NCBI GenBank assembly: GCA_017516315.1
Contig: JAFXDE010000028.1
Location: 1-60,493, forward strand
DNA: 60,493 bases
Origin: Clostridia bacterium
Lineage (GTDB): Bacteria; Bacillota; Clostridia; Oscillospirales; Acutalibacteraceae
Direction of reading: 5' to 3'
The position numbers and the translations under genes are program-made. Of the stretch, positions 8,039 to 16,795 are shown piece after piece (position 1 is the stretch's first letter; each line of letters starts with the position of its first letter). A model generated the notes under the pieces. It had not been told where the DNA came from. It saw only the letters and a list, made by a program, of their open reading frames with translations, and did no database searches.

Positions 8039-8845
8039 TCAAGTGCCCTTTTTCTGCACCTTCTTAGGCGAGGTGCCGTATACCTCCTTGAACTTTTTGG
8101 AAAAGTAATTGCTGTCCTCGAAGCCGCAGCTTTCCGCCACCATCGTTATATTCTGTCCGTCAGCAGATTTAAGAAGCTGTTCGGCGTGTTGGAGTCTCAG
8201 CGAATTAAGATACTTTGAAAAGCCAAGGCCCGTCTCCTTTTTAAACATTCTCGAGAAATGCTCAGGGCTTACGGAAAACCTTTTCGCAAGTGATGACAGA
8301 GTAATGTCTGAAGAAAAATTTTCTCTTATGTATGCCACAGCCTGCTCGATTACCTTGTTTCCCTCGTCTGCGGCAAGACAGGACTCTGCATTTCTTACAA
8401 GAAGATAAAAAAGTGAATGGATATGGCAGGAAATAATCTCGTCGGATAAATTATCCTTATCCCTGTACTCCTTTTCTATTTTAGAGAAAAGCCTTTTCAC
8501 CTCATCGGAAACAAAGGGGTTTCTGTAAAGATATGTATCGGTAAAAATGTTATTTCTTGCCGAAGCAGGTATATATTCGCAGGCGCAGTTTATGAGTATT
8601 CTCGAATGTCTGATGTCATCGTATTTGGTATGATGGATTATCCCGTCAGGAATGATTACGATATCACCCGCCCGTACGCTGTAAACCTTATCGTCTATGA
8701 TATAGGTACAGTTACCGTCCTCGAGAAAATATATCTCGTAAAGGGAATGATAATGCGGCCAGGAGCTGCCCGTTTCGGCTACTCTTTTACTCACACCGCG
8801 ATGAAAATAAAGCTTCTCATTGGGGTCAAATTTAATATTGCTCAC
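8039..8845 (-). CDS. AraC-family transcriptional regulator with cupin sensor
   Basis: About 268 residues. The N-terminal half is a cupin-like AraC sensor (HYHSLYEIYFLEDGNCTYI, then VRAGDIVIIPDGIIHHTKY), which in this family binds sugars. The C-terminal 100 residues carry two helix-turn-helix motifs: ITLSSLAKRFSVSPEHFSRMF and the block around NITMVAESCGFEDSNYFSKKF. The frame is open from a GTG at 8854, but AGAAGG sits 8 bases before a second GTG at 8845, so that start is preferred. It is followed by the GH31 gene and divergent from the operon beginning at 8990; it probably activates one or both in response to the imported sugar. Confidence 0.92.
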   Translation of the reverse strand: MSNIKFDPNEKLYFHRGVSKRVAETGSSWPHYHSLYEIYFLEDGNCTYIIDDKVYSVRAGDIVIIPDGIIHHTKYDDIRHSRILINCACEYIPASARNNIFTDTYLYRNPFVSDEVKRLFSKIEKEYRDKDNLSDEIISCHIHSLFYLLVRNAESCLAADEGNKVIEQAVAYIRENFSSDITLSSLAKRFSVSPEHFSRMFKKETGLGFSKYLNSLRLQHAEQLLKSADGQNITMVAESCGFEDSNYFSKKFKEVYGTSPKKVQKKGT

Positions 8846-8989
8846 TCTCTGCACCTTCTTTCCCTTCCGATATTATCATTCAATATCAAAAAAGTCAAGA
8901 AATCAACTGTAATCCGTCAATTTTATTAAGGAAATCATAACAAATTAGATGTAATATATTAGTAAATAAATTATAAAGGAATGGTATGT

Positions 8990-10081
8990 ATGAAAAAAGG
9001 CATTAAGATTATTACAGCTCTTTTACTCGTTACTGTCATCGGCGCAGGCGGCTTCGTTCTTTATAAATGCTCTCAGGGCATTTCCTATGATATTTCATCG
9101 GTGGAAAAGGTCGGAAGCGATGTGGAAATCGTAAAAGAAGACGAGGACAGTGTTACTCTCAGAAAAAAGGGAAAGGGTCAGTTCAAGGTTCTGATGTTCA
9201 CCGACACTCACCTTAACGGAAAAAAGGCCAAGGATAATACGGCTGTAAAATACATAGTCAAAAATATTACTGAGCAGAAGCCCGATCTTGTAATCTTCGG
9301 CGGAGACAATATCTCCTCAGGCTTCAATAAAAAAAGAACTGCTGAATTTGCAGAGCTTATGGATGCTCTCGGTGTTTACTGGGCGGCCGTGCTCGGCAAC
9401 CATGAGGGCGAAGGAATTTTAGCTGTGTCAAGAAAAGAAAATGTCGACATTTTCTCTTCCTATGATTACTGTCTTATGCGTCAGGGCAAAGAGGATATCG
9501 ACGGTAACGGAAACTATACCGTGAACATCCTTAACTCCGACAATACAATCAGACAGGTATTATTCCTTATGGATTCGGGCAGCTATATGACCGAGGAGGC
9601 AAAGGCTGAATACGGTGTAACCAAGGAGGGAGAGGTTTACGACGGTGTCAAAACCTCCCAGGTAGAATGGTATAAGGAGAAGCACGATTCTCTCAAGGCA
9701 GAATACGGCGAATTCAAATCTGTAGCCGTTCTCCATATTCCGCCCTACCAGACAGAAAGAGAATATGCCGAGGGTGATTTCATTATCGGTGAGAAAAGAG
9801 AGGGCGTATGCGAATCCGGCTTTGATTCGGGTCTTATGGATGCCATAACTGAAAAAGGCAGCACAAGGGCCGTCTATTTCGGTCACGACCATGTAAATGA
9901 CTTCGGTACTATGTACGAGGGTGTACGCTTATCATATATTCAGACCTCGGGCTACGGCTCTTACACTATGGAAAGCAAATTCGGTTCACCCGAAAATGAA
10001 TGGATTCAGGGCTGTACCGTACTGACCGTTAACGAAAAGGGTAACCTTATGGAAACAAGAATTTTAAACCACGCTGAATAA
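8990..10081 (+). CDS. membrane-anchored metallophosphoesterase
   Basis: A 363-residue calcineurin-like phosphoesterase of the class related to fungal Dcr2 and purple acid phosphatases. An N-terminal hydrophobic segment (ITALLLVTVIGAGGFVLY) after KKGIK indicates a membrane anchor with the enzyme outside. All metal motifs are present: FTDTHLNG (DxH), FGGDNISS (GD), LGNHEGEG (GNHE), VLHIPP (His) and FGHDHVND (GHDH). I chose the ATG at 8990 because AAAGGA lies 9 bases upstream, whereas the ATG at 8981 abuts it. It is the first gene of an eight-gene operon and would release phosphate or cleave a phosphodiester outside the cell before uptake. The natural substrate is unknown. Confidence 0.88.
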   Translation: MKKGIKIITALLLVTVIGAGGFVLYKCSQGISYDISSVEKVGSDVEIVKEDEDSVTLRKKGKGQFKVLMFTDTHLNGKKAKDNTAVKYIVKNITEQKPDLVIFGGDNISSGFNKKRTAEFAELMDALGVYWAAVLGNHEGEGILAVSRKENVDIFSSYDYCLMRQGKEDIDGNGNYTVNILNSDNTIRQVLFLMDSGSYMTEEAKAEYGVTKEGEVYDGVKTSQVEWYKEKHDSLKAEYGEFKSVAVLHIPPYQTEREYAEGDFIIGEKREGVCESGFDSGLMDAITEKGSTRAVYFGHDHVNDFGTMYEGVRLSYIQTSGYGSYTMESKFGSPENEWIQGCTVLTVNEKGNLMETRILNHAE

Positions 10082-10094
10082 AGGAGCAACAGAT

Positions 10095-11483
10095 ATGAGA
10101 TATATTGACAATAAAGCGGAAGATGTAAAGATTGCCTACATAGGCGGCGGCTCAAGAGGTTGGGCATGGGGTCTTATGAGTGACCTTGCTATGGCAGGTG
10201 ATATGAGTGGTGAGGTTTGTCTTTATGATATTGACATCGAAGCCGCAAAAGCAAACGAAACCATAGGTAATATGTATAACAGTCTACCCGAAACCCTTTC
10301 AAAGTGGAGTTACAAAGCCTCTGAAACAATAGGAGAAGCTCTCACAGGCGCAGACTTTGTTGTTATCTCCATTCTTCCCGGTACCTTCGATGAAATGGAA
10401 AGCGATGTTCACGCTCCCGAAGAATACGGTATTTATCAGTCAGTGGGCGACACAACAGGCCCCGGCGGTGTTGTGCGCGCTATGCGTACTTTGCCGATGT
10501 TTGAGGAAATAGCAGAAAACATAAAGAAGTATTCACCCGATGCGTGGGTTATAAACTACACCAATCCTATGACACTTTGCGTCAAGACTCTTTACAGAGT
10601 TTTCCCCGAAATCAAGGCCTTCGGCTGCTGCCACGAGGTTTTCGGCACTCAGGATCTTCTGGCAAAAATGGCAGGGATTCTCTTTAACGAAGATGTCAAA
10701 AGAAAGGATATCAAGGTTAATCCCATAGGTGTCAACCACTTCACATGGCTTACAAAAGCAACCTACAGAAATATCGACCTTTTCCCCTATTACAGAGAGT
10801 TCTGCGAAAAATACAAGGATGGCTGTACGGAATATGTAGACCCGAACTGGCTTAAGAGCTTCCACGGTAATGCTCACAAGGTTAAAATCGACCTTTTCAG
10901 ACGCTTTGGTTACATAGCCGCCGCAGGTGACAGACATCTTGCTGAATTCTGTGAGGGTAAGTGGTACCTTGAATCTCCCGAAAGAGTTGAGGAAATGCTT
11001 TTTCACCTCACACCCGTGTGGTCGAGAAAGGACGAGCTTAAAGAGCGCCTCCAGAAAAGCAAGCGACTTTTAAGTGGTGAAGAAGAACTCAAAATAAAGA
11101 AAACAGGCGAAGAAGGCGTTAAACAGATGAGGGCAATTTTAGGCCTCGGAGATTTTGTCACAAATGTCAACCTTCCCAACCGAGGACAAATCCCCAATCT
11201 CCCCTTAGGTGCAGTTGTTGAAACAAACGCTTCCTTTACATCGGGTACAGTAACGCCCGTCGTGGCAGGTGAAATACCCAAGGAGATTTATCCTCTCATT
11301 TCCCGTATCTGCACACAACAGGAAGTGCTTTCCGATGCTATTGCAGAAAGAAATATCGATAAGATTTTTGAGGTTTTCGCTAACGATCCTCTCGTTACCT
11401 GCTCACTCAAGGATGCAAAGGAGCTTTTCGGTAAGATGGTAAACAATACAAAAGCCTATCTTTCAGATTATAATATCGGTTAA
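10095..11483 (+). CDS. glycoside hydrolase family 4 (NAD- and Mn-dependent alpha-galactosidase/6-phosphoglycosidase type)
   Basis: A 462-residue cytoplasmic enzyme of family GH4, which cleaves glycosides by an unusual redox-elimination mechanism using NAD+ and Mn2+. The N-terminal Rossmann fold is IAYIGGGSRGWAWGL. Substrate and metal residues are visible in TGPGGVVRAMRT, INYTNPMTLC, FGCCHEVFG (metal-site Cys) and GVNHFTWL (metal-site His). The family includes alpha-galactosidases, alpha-glucosidases, alpha-glucuronidases and 6-phospho-glycosidases; the sequence alone does not choose between them. No phosphotransferase system is nearby and the adjacent transporter is a symporter, which argues against a phosphorylated substrate from a PTS. 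It starts 13 bases after the first phosphoesterase with a good AAAGGAG site. Confidence 0.92.
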   Translation: MRYIDNKAEDVKIAYIGGGSRGWAWGLMSDLAMAGDMSGEVCLYDIDIEAAKANETIGNMYNSLPETLSKWSYKASETIGEALTGADFVVISILPGTFDEMESDVHAPEEYGIYQSVGDTTGPGGVVRAMRTLPMFEEIAENIKKYSPDAWVINYTNPMTLCVKTLYRVFPEIKAFGCCHEVFGTQDLLAKMAGILFNEDVKRKDIKVNPIGVNHFTWLTKATYRNIDLFPYYREFCEKYKDGCTEYVDPNWLKSFHGNAHKVKIDLFRRFGYIAAAGDRHLAEFCEGKWYLESPERVEEMLFHLTPVWSRKDELKERLQKSKRLLSGEEELKIKKTGEEGVKQMRAILGLGDFVTNVNLPNRGQIPNLPLGAVVETNASFTSGTVTPVVAGEIPKEIYPLISRICTQQEVLSDAIAERNIDKIFEVFANDPLVTCSLKDAKELFGKMVNNTKAYLSDYNIG

Positions 11484-11486
11484 GCT

Positions 11487-12164
11487 ATGAAGATATTACC
11501 TTTAATCTTCGCCGCCTTTTCAGTATCAATGCCCGTCATAACCCAAAAGACGGGCCTTTCGGAAAAATACGGCTTCAAAATGAAAATGCTCTGTGCAATT
11601 ATGTATCTCATCACGGGTATCCTTTCGGCTGTTTCGTTATATAGAATTACAGCCTATTCGCTTATGATACTCGGAGCGCTCCTTTTCGGTGTACTCGGAG
11701 ATTTCTTCCTGAGCTATAAAAACGATAAATATTTTCCTGTGGGAATGGCATTTTTCGCATTAGGGCATATAGCTTACATTATTACCTTTCTTTGTATCGG
11801 CGGAGAGAATGCAGTGAAATATGTTATACCTGTCTTTGGTGTTGCAGTTATACAGTATCTTCCGCTGCTTCTGATAATCAGAAGGCTGAAATTTAAAAAA
11901 TACAGAGAATTGATGCTTATTTACGGTGCAGTGCTTGTCTTTTTCTTTTCCTGTGCTTTTGTTATGGGATGTGTCTGCGCTTACTGCGGAAACCTTTCCC
12001 TCTGTCTGTGTCTGGTATTCGGCGGTGCCCTTTTCTTTGCTTCGGATTTAATGATAGGCTTGGGCAAGGGCGGAATAAAGCGACCCGCCTTTCTGCAAAA
12101 TGCAGTTTCCTACACATATTTCGCGGCACAGACGCTTTTTGCTTTAAGTATATATTTTCAGTGA
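11487..12164 (+). CDS. YhhN/TMEM86-family membrane protein (lysoplasmalogenase-like)
   Basis: A 225-residue integral membrane protein with about eight hydrophobic helices. It carries the family landmarks GVLGDFFLS, FALGHIAYI and the late acidic helix block FFASDLMIGL. Characterised members (human TMEM86B, bacterial YhhN) hydrolyse the vinyl-ether bond of lysoplasmalogens, yielding a fatty aldehyde and a glycerophospho-head group. The two conserved acidic residues in GD and SD are thought to be catalytic. The start is only 3 bases after the GH4 stop and has no clear ribosome site, suggesting coupled translation. A lipid-ether hydrolase among phosphodiesterases and glycosidases is the main clue that the operon deals with a lipid-derived or glycerol-based substrate. 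Confidence 0.82.
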   Translation: MKILPLIFAAFSVSMPVITQKTGLSEKYGFKMKMLCAIMYLITGILSAVSLYRITAYSLMILGALLFGVLGDFFLSYKNDKYFPVGMAFFALGHIAYIITFLCIGGENAVKYVIPVFGVAVIQYLPLLLIIRRLKFKKYRELMLIYGAVLVFFFSCAFVMGCVCAYCGNLSLCLCLVFGGALFFASDLMIGLGKGGIKRPAFLQNAVSYTYFAAQTLFALSIYFQ

Positions 12165-12174
12165 GGTGAAATTT

Positions 12175-13389
12175 ATGAAAAAGGAGTTTTTGCCTGTTCT
12201 TCGTTTTATCGCTTCGAGTGACGCTCACATCGAAGGTGTCGGCTCTGTCGGTTATGTCAGGCTGAAAAAAGCCATCGATTTTTCGCTGAGCTTTGCGAAA
12301 AAAAGTGAAGGCTACCAAAAGCTCGATGCAGTGCTTATGGCAGGAGACTTTACCGACCACGGAAGGCCCGACGAATTCGATGCCTTCGGTGAAATTTTCG
12401 ATTACGCCAAGGAAAAGGGATTGCCCGTTTTAAGTATAGTGGCGAGAGGTCACGAATGCTTCACTCTTAAAAAGAAATCTCTGGCTTATTTCAGAGGTGT
12501 CACCGGTCAGGAAACGGATTTTCACGAGGTCATCGGAGGATATCACTTTATCGGTCTTTCCACCTGCCGTTTTCCCGTTCTTTATTATTCCCCGAAGCAG
12601 AAAATATGGCTCAGAAATCAGCTCAGAGAGGCTGTAGCCGACACACCTGATAAGCCTGTATTTTTATTCCATCATGAGCATGTGAGAGACACAGTATACG
12701 GAAGCAGTAAATTCGACGGATGGGGAAATCCCTTTTTCACGCAAATGCTCAAGGACTTCCCTAATGTGGTTGATTTTTCCGGTCATTCCCATTATCCTCT
12801 GAACGATCCCCGTTCCTTATGGCAAAAGGAATACACTGCCGTCGGCACCGGCTCTCTGAAATATGCCGAGCTGACCGTAGATAAGGAAAGATGTGTTCAT
12901 CCTCCTACACACAGAGACTGTGCTACCTTCTGGATAGCAGAAGCAGATAAAGACGGAAACCTTCATCTTATGGGAATTGACTGTGAAGCTGAAAAAATAC
13001 TATGCGAATACTTCCTCGGAAATCCTGCTGACAAAAGCAACAGAGAATATACCGAAGAAAAGCAGCGTTCACGCTCTCGCCCACCTCTTTTCCCCGAAAA
13101 GGCAGAAATTAACCTTAAAGAAGAAAAGGGTAATTATACGGCGGAATATCCTGCAGCCGAAAGCACCGACGGTATGCCTGTTTTTATTTACAGGGCATAC
13201 GTTTCTGACCGGGACTGCAAGGAAATCGCCAAGGGTAAAACAGTACCCTCCTACTATCTTTATGAGAGTGAGGACATCATTTCTACCTCTCTCGGTGCTT
13301 TACCTGAAGGCAAATATACAATCAGAATACTGGCTGAAACCGCTTACGGTGTACATTCAGAGAGCATAAATAAAACAATTGAAATTTAA
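12175..13389 (+). CDS. cytoplasmic metallophosphoesterase with C-terminal beta domain
   Basis: A 404-residue calcineurin-like phosphoesterase without a signal peptide. Motifs seen are SSDAHIE (DxH), MAGDFTDHG (GDxxD), RGHECF (motif III), LFHHEHV (His) and FSGHSHYPL (GHSH). Motif III is odd: the usual Asn of GNH(D/E) is replaced by Gly, giving RGHE, and this Asn normally helps bind the metal and substrate. The last 100 or so residues look like a beta-sandwich (fibronectin-like) appendage. The ATG at 12175 is preferred over an in-frame GTG at 12166 because GAGGTGA lies just upstream. Unlike the first phosphoesterase of the operon it should act inside the cell. Confidence 0.85.
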   Translation: MKKEFLPVLRFIASSDAHIEGVGSVGYVRLKKAIDFSLSFAKKSEGYQKLDAVLMAGDFTDHGRPDEFDAFGEIFDYAKEKGLPVLSIVARGHECFTLKKKSLAYFRGVTGQETDFHEVIGGYHFIGLSTCRFPVLYYSPKQKIWLRNQLREAVADTPDKPVFLFHHEHVRDTVYGSSKFDGWGNPFFTQMLKDFPNVVDFSGHSHYPLNDPRSLWQKEYTAVGTGSLKYAELTVDKERCVHPPTHRDCATFWIAEADKDGNLHLMGIDCEAEKILCEYFLGNPADKSNREYTEEKQRSRSRPPLFPEKAEINLKEEKGNYTAEYPAAESTDGMPVFIYRAYVSDRDCKEIAKGKTVPSYYLYESEDIISTSLGALPEGKYTIRILAETAYGVHSESINKTIEI

Positions 13390-13401
13390 GGAGAAAAAAC
13401 C

Positions 13402-14856
13402 ATGGGAAAATTTAAAGAAAAGCTTCAGAAATTTATGGATAACCCTGACATAGCCTTCAAAGAACAGATGGGCTATGTTTCGGGTGTATTCGGCAACTGC
13501 ATGGGTCAGGATTCGGTCAGCACCTACACCGACCAGTTTATGTATGACTATATGGGTCTTAAATCTAGCCATGTGATAGCTATGAAATCGACTACCACAG
13601 CGGTAAACATTCTTATAGCGCCCATCGTCGGAGCTATGCTCGATAATAACCGTTCAGGCAAGGGTAACGCGAGAAGCTTTATGATGGCTTCTGCCATTCC
13701 CTTCACTCTCGCCTCGGTGCTTCTCTTCGTGGTACCCTCCGCTTCACTTGCCTTCAATGTGATATGGAGCTTCGTCCTTTATCTCGTTTTCAATATCGCA
13801 GACACCTTCTACGATGTGGCTCTTTCCACCCTTTCTGTACGAATGACACCCAACGCGAAATCAAGAAAGAATTTTTACACCGTGGCAAAGATTGCCTCTA
13901 CTCTCGGCTCTATGTTCCCCGGCTGGCTCGTTCCCGTAATCATCGAAGCGAGGGGCGGAGACTATAACAGCGAAAAATGGGCCTTTTTCTCAGTAGCGCT
14001 TCTTTTCGGTATAATGGGTCTTTTCACTATGCTTGTGCCTTCTATGACGCTTAAGGAAAGAAATATCGTGCTTCCGCCAAAGGATGGCAAAAAAATCCAA
14101 ATTGACTATAAGCTCATCCTCCTGAACAGACCTCTCCTTCTTCTGTGTCTTTGCAACTGTATTGAATCCGTAAGAAAGGTATGCTATAATGCACTTCCCT
14201 TCTTCTACAAGCAGACCCTTAACAAATTCAGTATGAAGACTTATGTAGAAATGGCTTCATCGGCACTTTCCTACGGCGGTCTTTTCTCCGTTCCCTTCCT
14301 CGGAAGAAAGCTTTCATCGAGAGATATTGTTGTTGCCGGCTATATGCACACAGGTATATGCTACATTCTTCTCGCGCTTTTCGGCTACAAAAATCTTTGG
14401 ATAGTAGGTATTCTCATCGCACTCGGCGGTCTTCCCAATGCAGGTATGAGCGCAGCAAAGAGAGTTTTACTTGCTGACTCTACAGACTATATGGAATGGA
14501 AAAGCTATCAGAAATACGGCGTCGCACAGCGTAACGAGGGTATGGTTTTCGCCTTCAGCACTATGGTGTCGAGAATTGCCGACCTCTGGAAGGAGCTTCT
14601 CGTCAACGGCGGTCTTGCCCTTATCGGCTATCAGAGTGCTCAGATGGTAAACGGTGAAATGGTAGAGGCAGTTCAGACTCCCGAAACCTTACACGGCATC
14701 TTCCTTCTCGTAGCGATACCGGGCATTATAGGCAACCTTATTCCCGGTATTATTATGATGTTTGACAACTTCACCGGTAAGCGTAAGGAAAAGATTATGG
14801 CAGAGCTCGAGATTATCAGAGCTGAAGCCAAGGAAAAGCTCGAAGAAACTGTTTAA
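13402..14856 (+). CDS. GPH-family (MelB-like) glycoside/cation symporter
   Basis: A 484-residue major-facilitator-type transporter with about 12 membrane helices, closest in layout to the glycoside-pentoside-hexuronide:cation symporters (MelB, XynB-like). N-terminal blocks such as FGNCMGQDSV and APIVGAMLDNNRSGKGNARS match the family, as does the cytoplasmic loop between helices 6 and 7. It is the only transporter of the operon, so it defines the imported compound as a small neutral glycoside or sugar derivative. Start has a GGAGAAAAAACC ribosome site 12 bases after the preceding gene. Ion specificity (H+, Na+) cannot be read safely. Confidence 0.9.
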   Translation: MGKFKEKLQKFMDNPDIAFKEQMGYVSGVFGNCMGQDSVSTYTDQFMYDYMGLKSSHVIAMKSTTTAVNILIAPIVGAMLDNNRSGKGNARSFMMASAIPFTLASVLLFVVPSASLAFNVIWSFVLYLVFNIADTFYDVALSTLSVRMTPNAKSRKNFYTVAKIASTLGSMFPGWLVPVIIEARGGDYNSEKWAFFSVALLFGIMGLFTMLVPSMTLKERNIVLPPKDGKKIQIDYKLILLNRPLLLLCLCNCIESVRKVCYNALPFFYKQTLNKFSMKTYVEMASSALSYGGLFSVPFLGRKLSSRDIVVAGYMHTGICYILLALFGYKNLWIVGILIALGGLPNAGMSAAKRVLLADSTDYMEWKSYQKYGVAQRNEGMVFAFSTMVSRIADLWKELLVNGGLALIGYQSAQMVNGEMVEAVQTPETLHGIFLLVAIPGIIGNLIPGIIMMFDNFTGKRKEKIMAELEIIRAEAKEKLEETV

Positions 14857-14868
14857 AAGGTAAATATT

Positions 14869-15879
14869 ATGAAAAACGAAAAAAGAAGTAAAATAACCGC
14901 AGTTATTTTTAAAGCCGTAAAAATAACAGTATTCTCTTTACTGATAATCGGCATAACTCTTTTCGGTCTTTATAAGCTTGTAACTTATCAGTGGCAGGAT
15001 GAGCCTCAGAATTATCCTGTAACCAATCAATATATCATGCCCCTCGGCGAGACTATGGTTTCGGCTCACCGTGCAGGAAAGAAGCTTTTCCCTCAGGGTA
15101 CGATGATGGCTTTCGAGGGCTGTGTCAATGCAGAAAGCTTCGAAACGGATATTTTCGAATTCGATGTGCGCATAACTGCAGATGAACAGCTTATCATCCT
15201 TCACGATGACACCCTTGACGAAACAACCGATGCGACGGAGCATTTCGGAAAAGCCGAAAACTATCCCGAAAACTATACCTACGAGGAAATCCGCGAGCTG
15301 AATTTCGGTGAATTTTTCAAAAATGCAGAGGGAGAAACACCCTATCAGGGTCTTCGCGGAAAAGACATACCTGACAATCTGAGAGCTTTGACTGCAAAAG
15401 ATGCTCTCAGCTATCTCGAAAAAAACGGCGGATATTATTACAGCATAGAGATAAAAAACAGCGGAGAGCTCGGCTTTAAGTCTGCTGATATACTTTATGG
15501 AATTCTCTCTGATATGAAGCTTATCGACAGAGTAATCGTAGCCTCCTTCGATAAGGATATTCTTCATTACCTCGATGATAATTACCCCGACCTTACCCGT
15601 ACAGGCTATAATATTGAGATTTTCGGTTTATATTTAGACTCTCTTTTAAATCTTGACAGAGCCGAGGGCTATTATGAATTCGATGTTTTACAGGTACCCC
15701 CGGACAGATATATCGTAAATCTCGGAACATCAAAGCTGATAAATTATGCTCATAAAAACAATATCGCCGTACATTACTGGACAATAAACGATAAGGAAAA
15801 AATGTCCTTTTTACAAAGCATCGGTGCAGACGGAATAATTACAGACATTCCCGATGTGGCATACGGGGTTCTGAGATAA
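14869..15879 (+). CDS. membrane-anchored glycerophosphodiester phosphodiesterase
   Basis: A 336-residue GDPD-family enzyme with one N-terminal membrane helix (about residues 17-37), placing the catalytic domain outside. It hydrolyses glycerophosphodiesters to glycerol 3-phosphate and an alcohol. Catalytic and metal residues are present: the HR of SAHRAGKK, Glu and Asp of EFDVRITAD, His of ILHDDTLDETT, and Glu of SIEIKNSG. One oddity is that the usual PENT after the first histidine reads PQGT. C-terminal blocks HYWTIND and GADGIITDIPD are standard. It may remove glycerol phosphate from a glycerophospho-glycoside so that the sugar part can enter through the neighbouring symporter. Confidence 0.93.
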   Translation: MKNEKRSKITAVIFKAVKITVFSLLIIGITLFGLYKLVTYQWQDEPQNYPVTNQYIMPLGETMVSAHRAGKKLFPQGTMMAFEGCVNAESFETDIFEFDVRITADEQLIILHDDTLDETTDATEHFGKAENYPENYTYEEIRELNFGEFFKNAEGETPYQGLRGKDIPDNLRALTAKDALSYLEKNGGYYYSIEIKNSGELGFKSADILYGILSDMKLIDRVIVASFDKDILHYLDDNYPDLTRTGYNIEIFGLYLDSLLNLDRAEGYYEFDVLQVPPDRYIVNLGTSKLINYAHKNNIAVHYWTINDKEKMSFLQSIGADGIITDIPDVAYGVLR

Positions 15880-15934
15880 ATCCGCCCCACAGCTTGTTTC
15901 TAACCTATATTTTCAGAATACAGGAGCTTGAAAA

Positions 15935-16795
15935 ATGTTTTTCAGAAAAATCAAAATCAAAAATACAGATAAAATCATCATCGACGGCGTTCCCGAGAGG
16001 AAGGATAACATTCTCAGAATTATGTCCTTTAATCTGCGTTACTGCGACGACAAGGCAGGCAGTGTGAATGACCGTTCGAAAATTTCTGCCGCTATAATCA
16101 AGGCCTATGCTCCCGATTCCTTCGGAGTTCAGGAGGCTACGGGCAGATGGCTCGATATTCTGACTGATGCCCTCGGAGAAAAATACGCTTACATCGGTGA
16201 GCCGAGAGATTCTCAGGGCTACAATTCGGAACGAAATGCTGTTTTTTATCTTAAGGATAAATATAAGCTTATTGACGAAGGCACTGTCTGGCTTTCGGAA
16301 ACACCTGAGATAAAATACACTAAAAGCTTCGACAGCAGATGCTACAGAGTCGCCTCCTGGGCAGTTCTCGAAAACAAAGCTACGGGCGTGGTCTACACTC
16401 ACCTCAATACTCATCTTGACCACATTCTCGAGAAAACGAGAGCAGAGCAGATAAAGGTATTAATCGGAAAGCTTACAGAGCTGCAGAAAAGGGGAAGGGT
16501 TTTCTGTACCGGCGATTTCAATACGGAGCCTACGGGCGAGGTTTATTCACTTATGACGGAATTTGCCGATGACGCCAGAGCTGCAGCCTCAGAATCAGAC
16601 AGCGGATTTACCTTCCACGATTACGGAAAGGCACTTAAAAACAGCAAGCTCGGCGGTACAATCGACTATATTTTTGTCCCGAAGGGAACTGATACCGAAA
16701 GATTCAGAATTATCCGTAACACCTTCGGCGGTATGTATCCCTCAGATCACTTTCCTATTATCGCCGACATAAATATCCGGGAGGACAGATTATGA
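15935..16795 (+). CDS. endonuclease/exonuclease/phosphatase-fold phosphodiesterase
   Basis: A 286-residue protein of the EEP superfamily, which includes DNase I, inositol polyphosphate phosphatases and sphingomyelinases. Metal and catalytic residues are present: Asn of MSFNLRY, Glu of GVQEATG, Asn and His of HLNTHLDH, Asp and Asn of TGDFNTEPTG, and the Asp-His pair of PSDHFPI. There is no signal peptide, so it should act in the cytoplasm. The class found in sugar-catabolism loci is generally annotated as phosphodiesterase of unknown substrate. AGGAG precedes the ATG at 15935, and the stop overlaps the next gene by four bases (ATGA). Confidence 0.88.
   Translation: MFFRKIKIKNTDKIIIDGVPERKDNILRIMSFNLRYCDDKAGSVNDRSKISAAIIKAYAPDSFGVQEATGRWLDILTDALGEKYAYIGEPRDSQGYNSERNAVFYLKDKYKLIDEGTVWLSETPEIKYTKSFDSRCYRVASWAVLENKATGVVYTHLNTHLDHILEKTRAEQIKVLIGKLTELQKRGRVFCTGDFNTEPTGEVYSLMTEFADDARAAASESDSGFTFHDYGKALKNSKLGGTIDYIFVPKGTDTERFRIIRNTFGGMYPSDHFPIIADINIREDRL

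Noticed and set aside
9560-9892. minus-strand open frame opposite the metallophosphoesterase
   Set aside because: Shadow of the conserved gene on the plus strand; no start signals.
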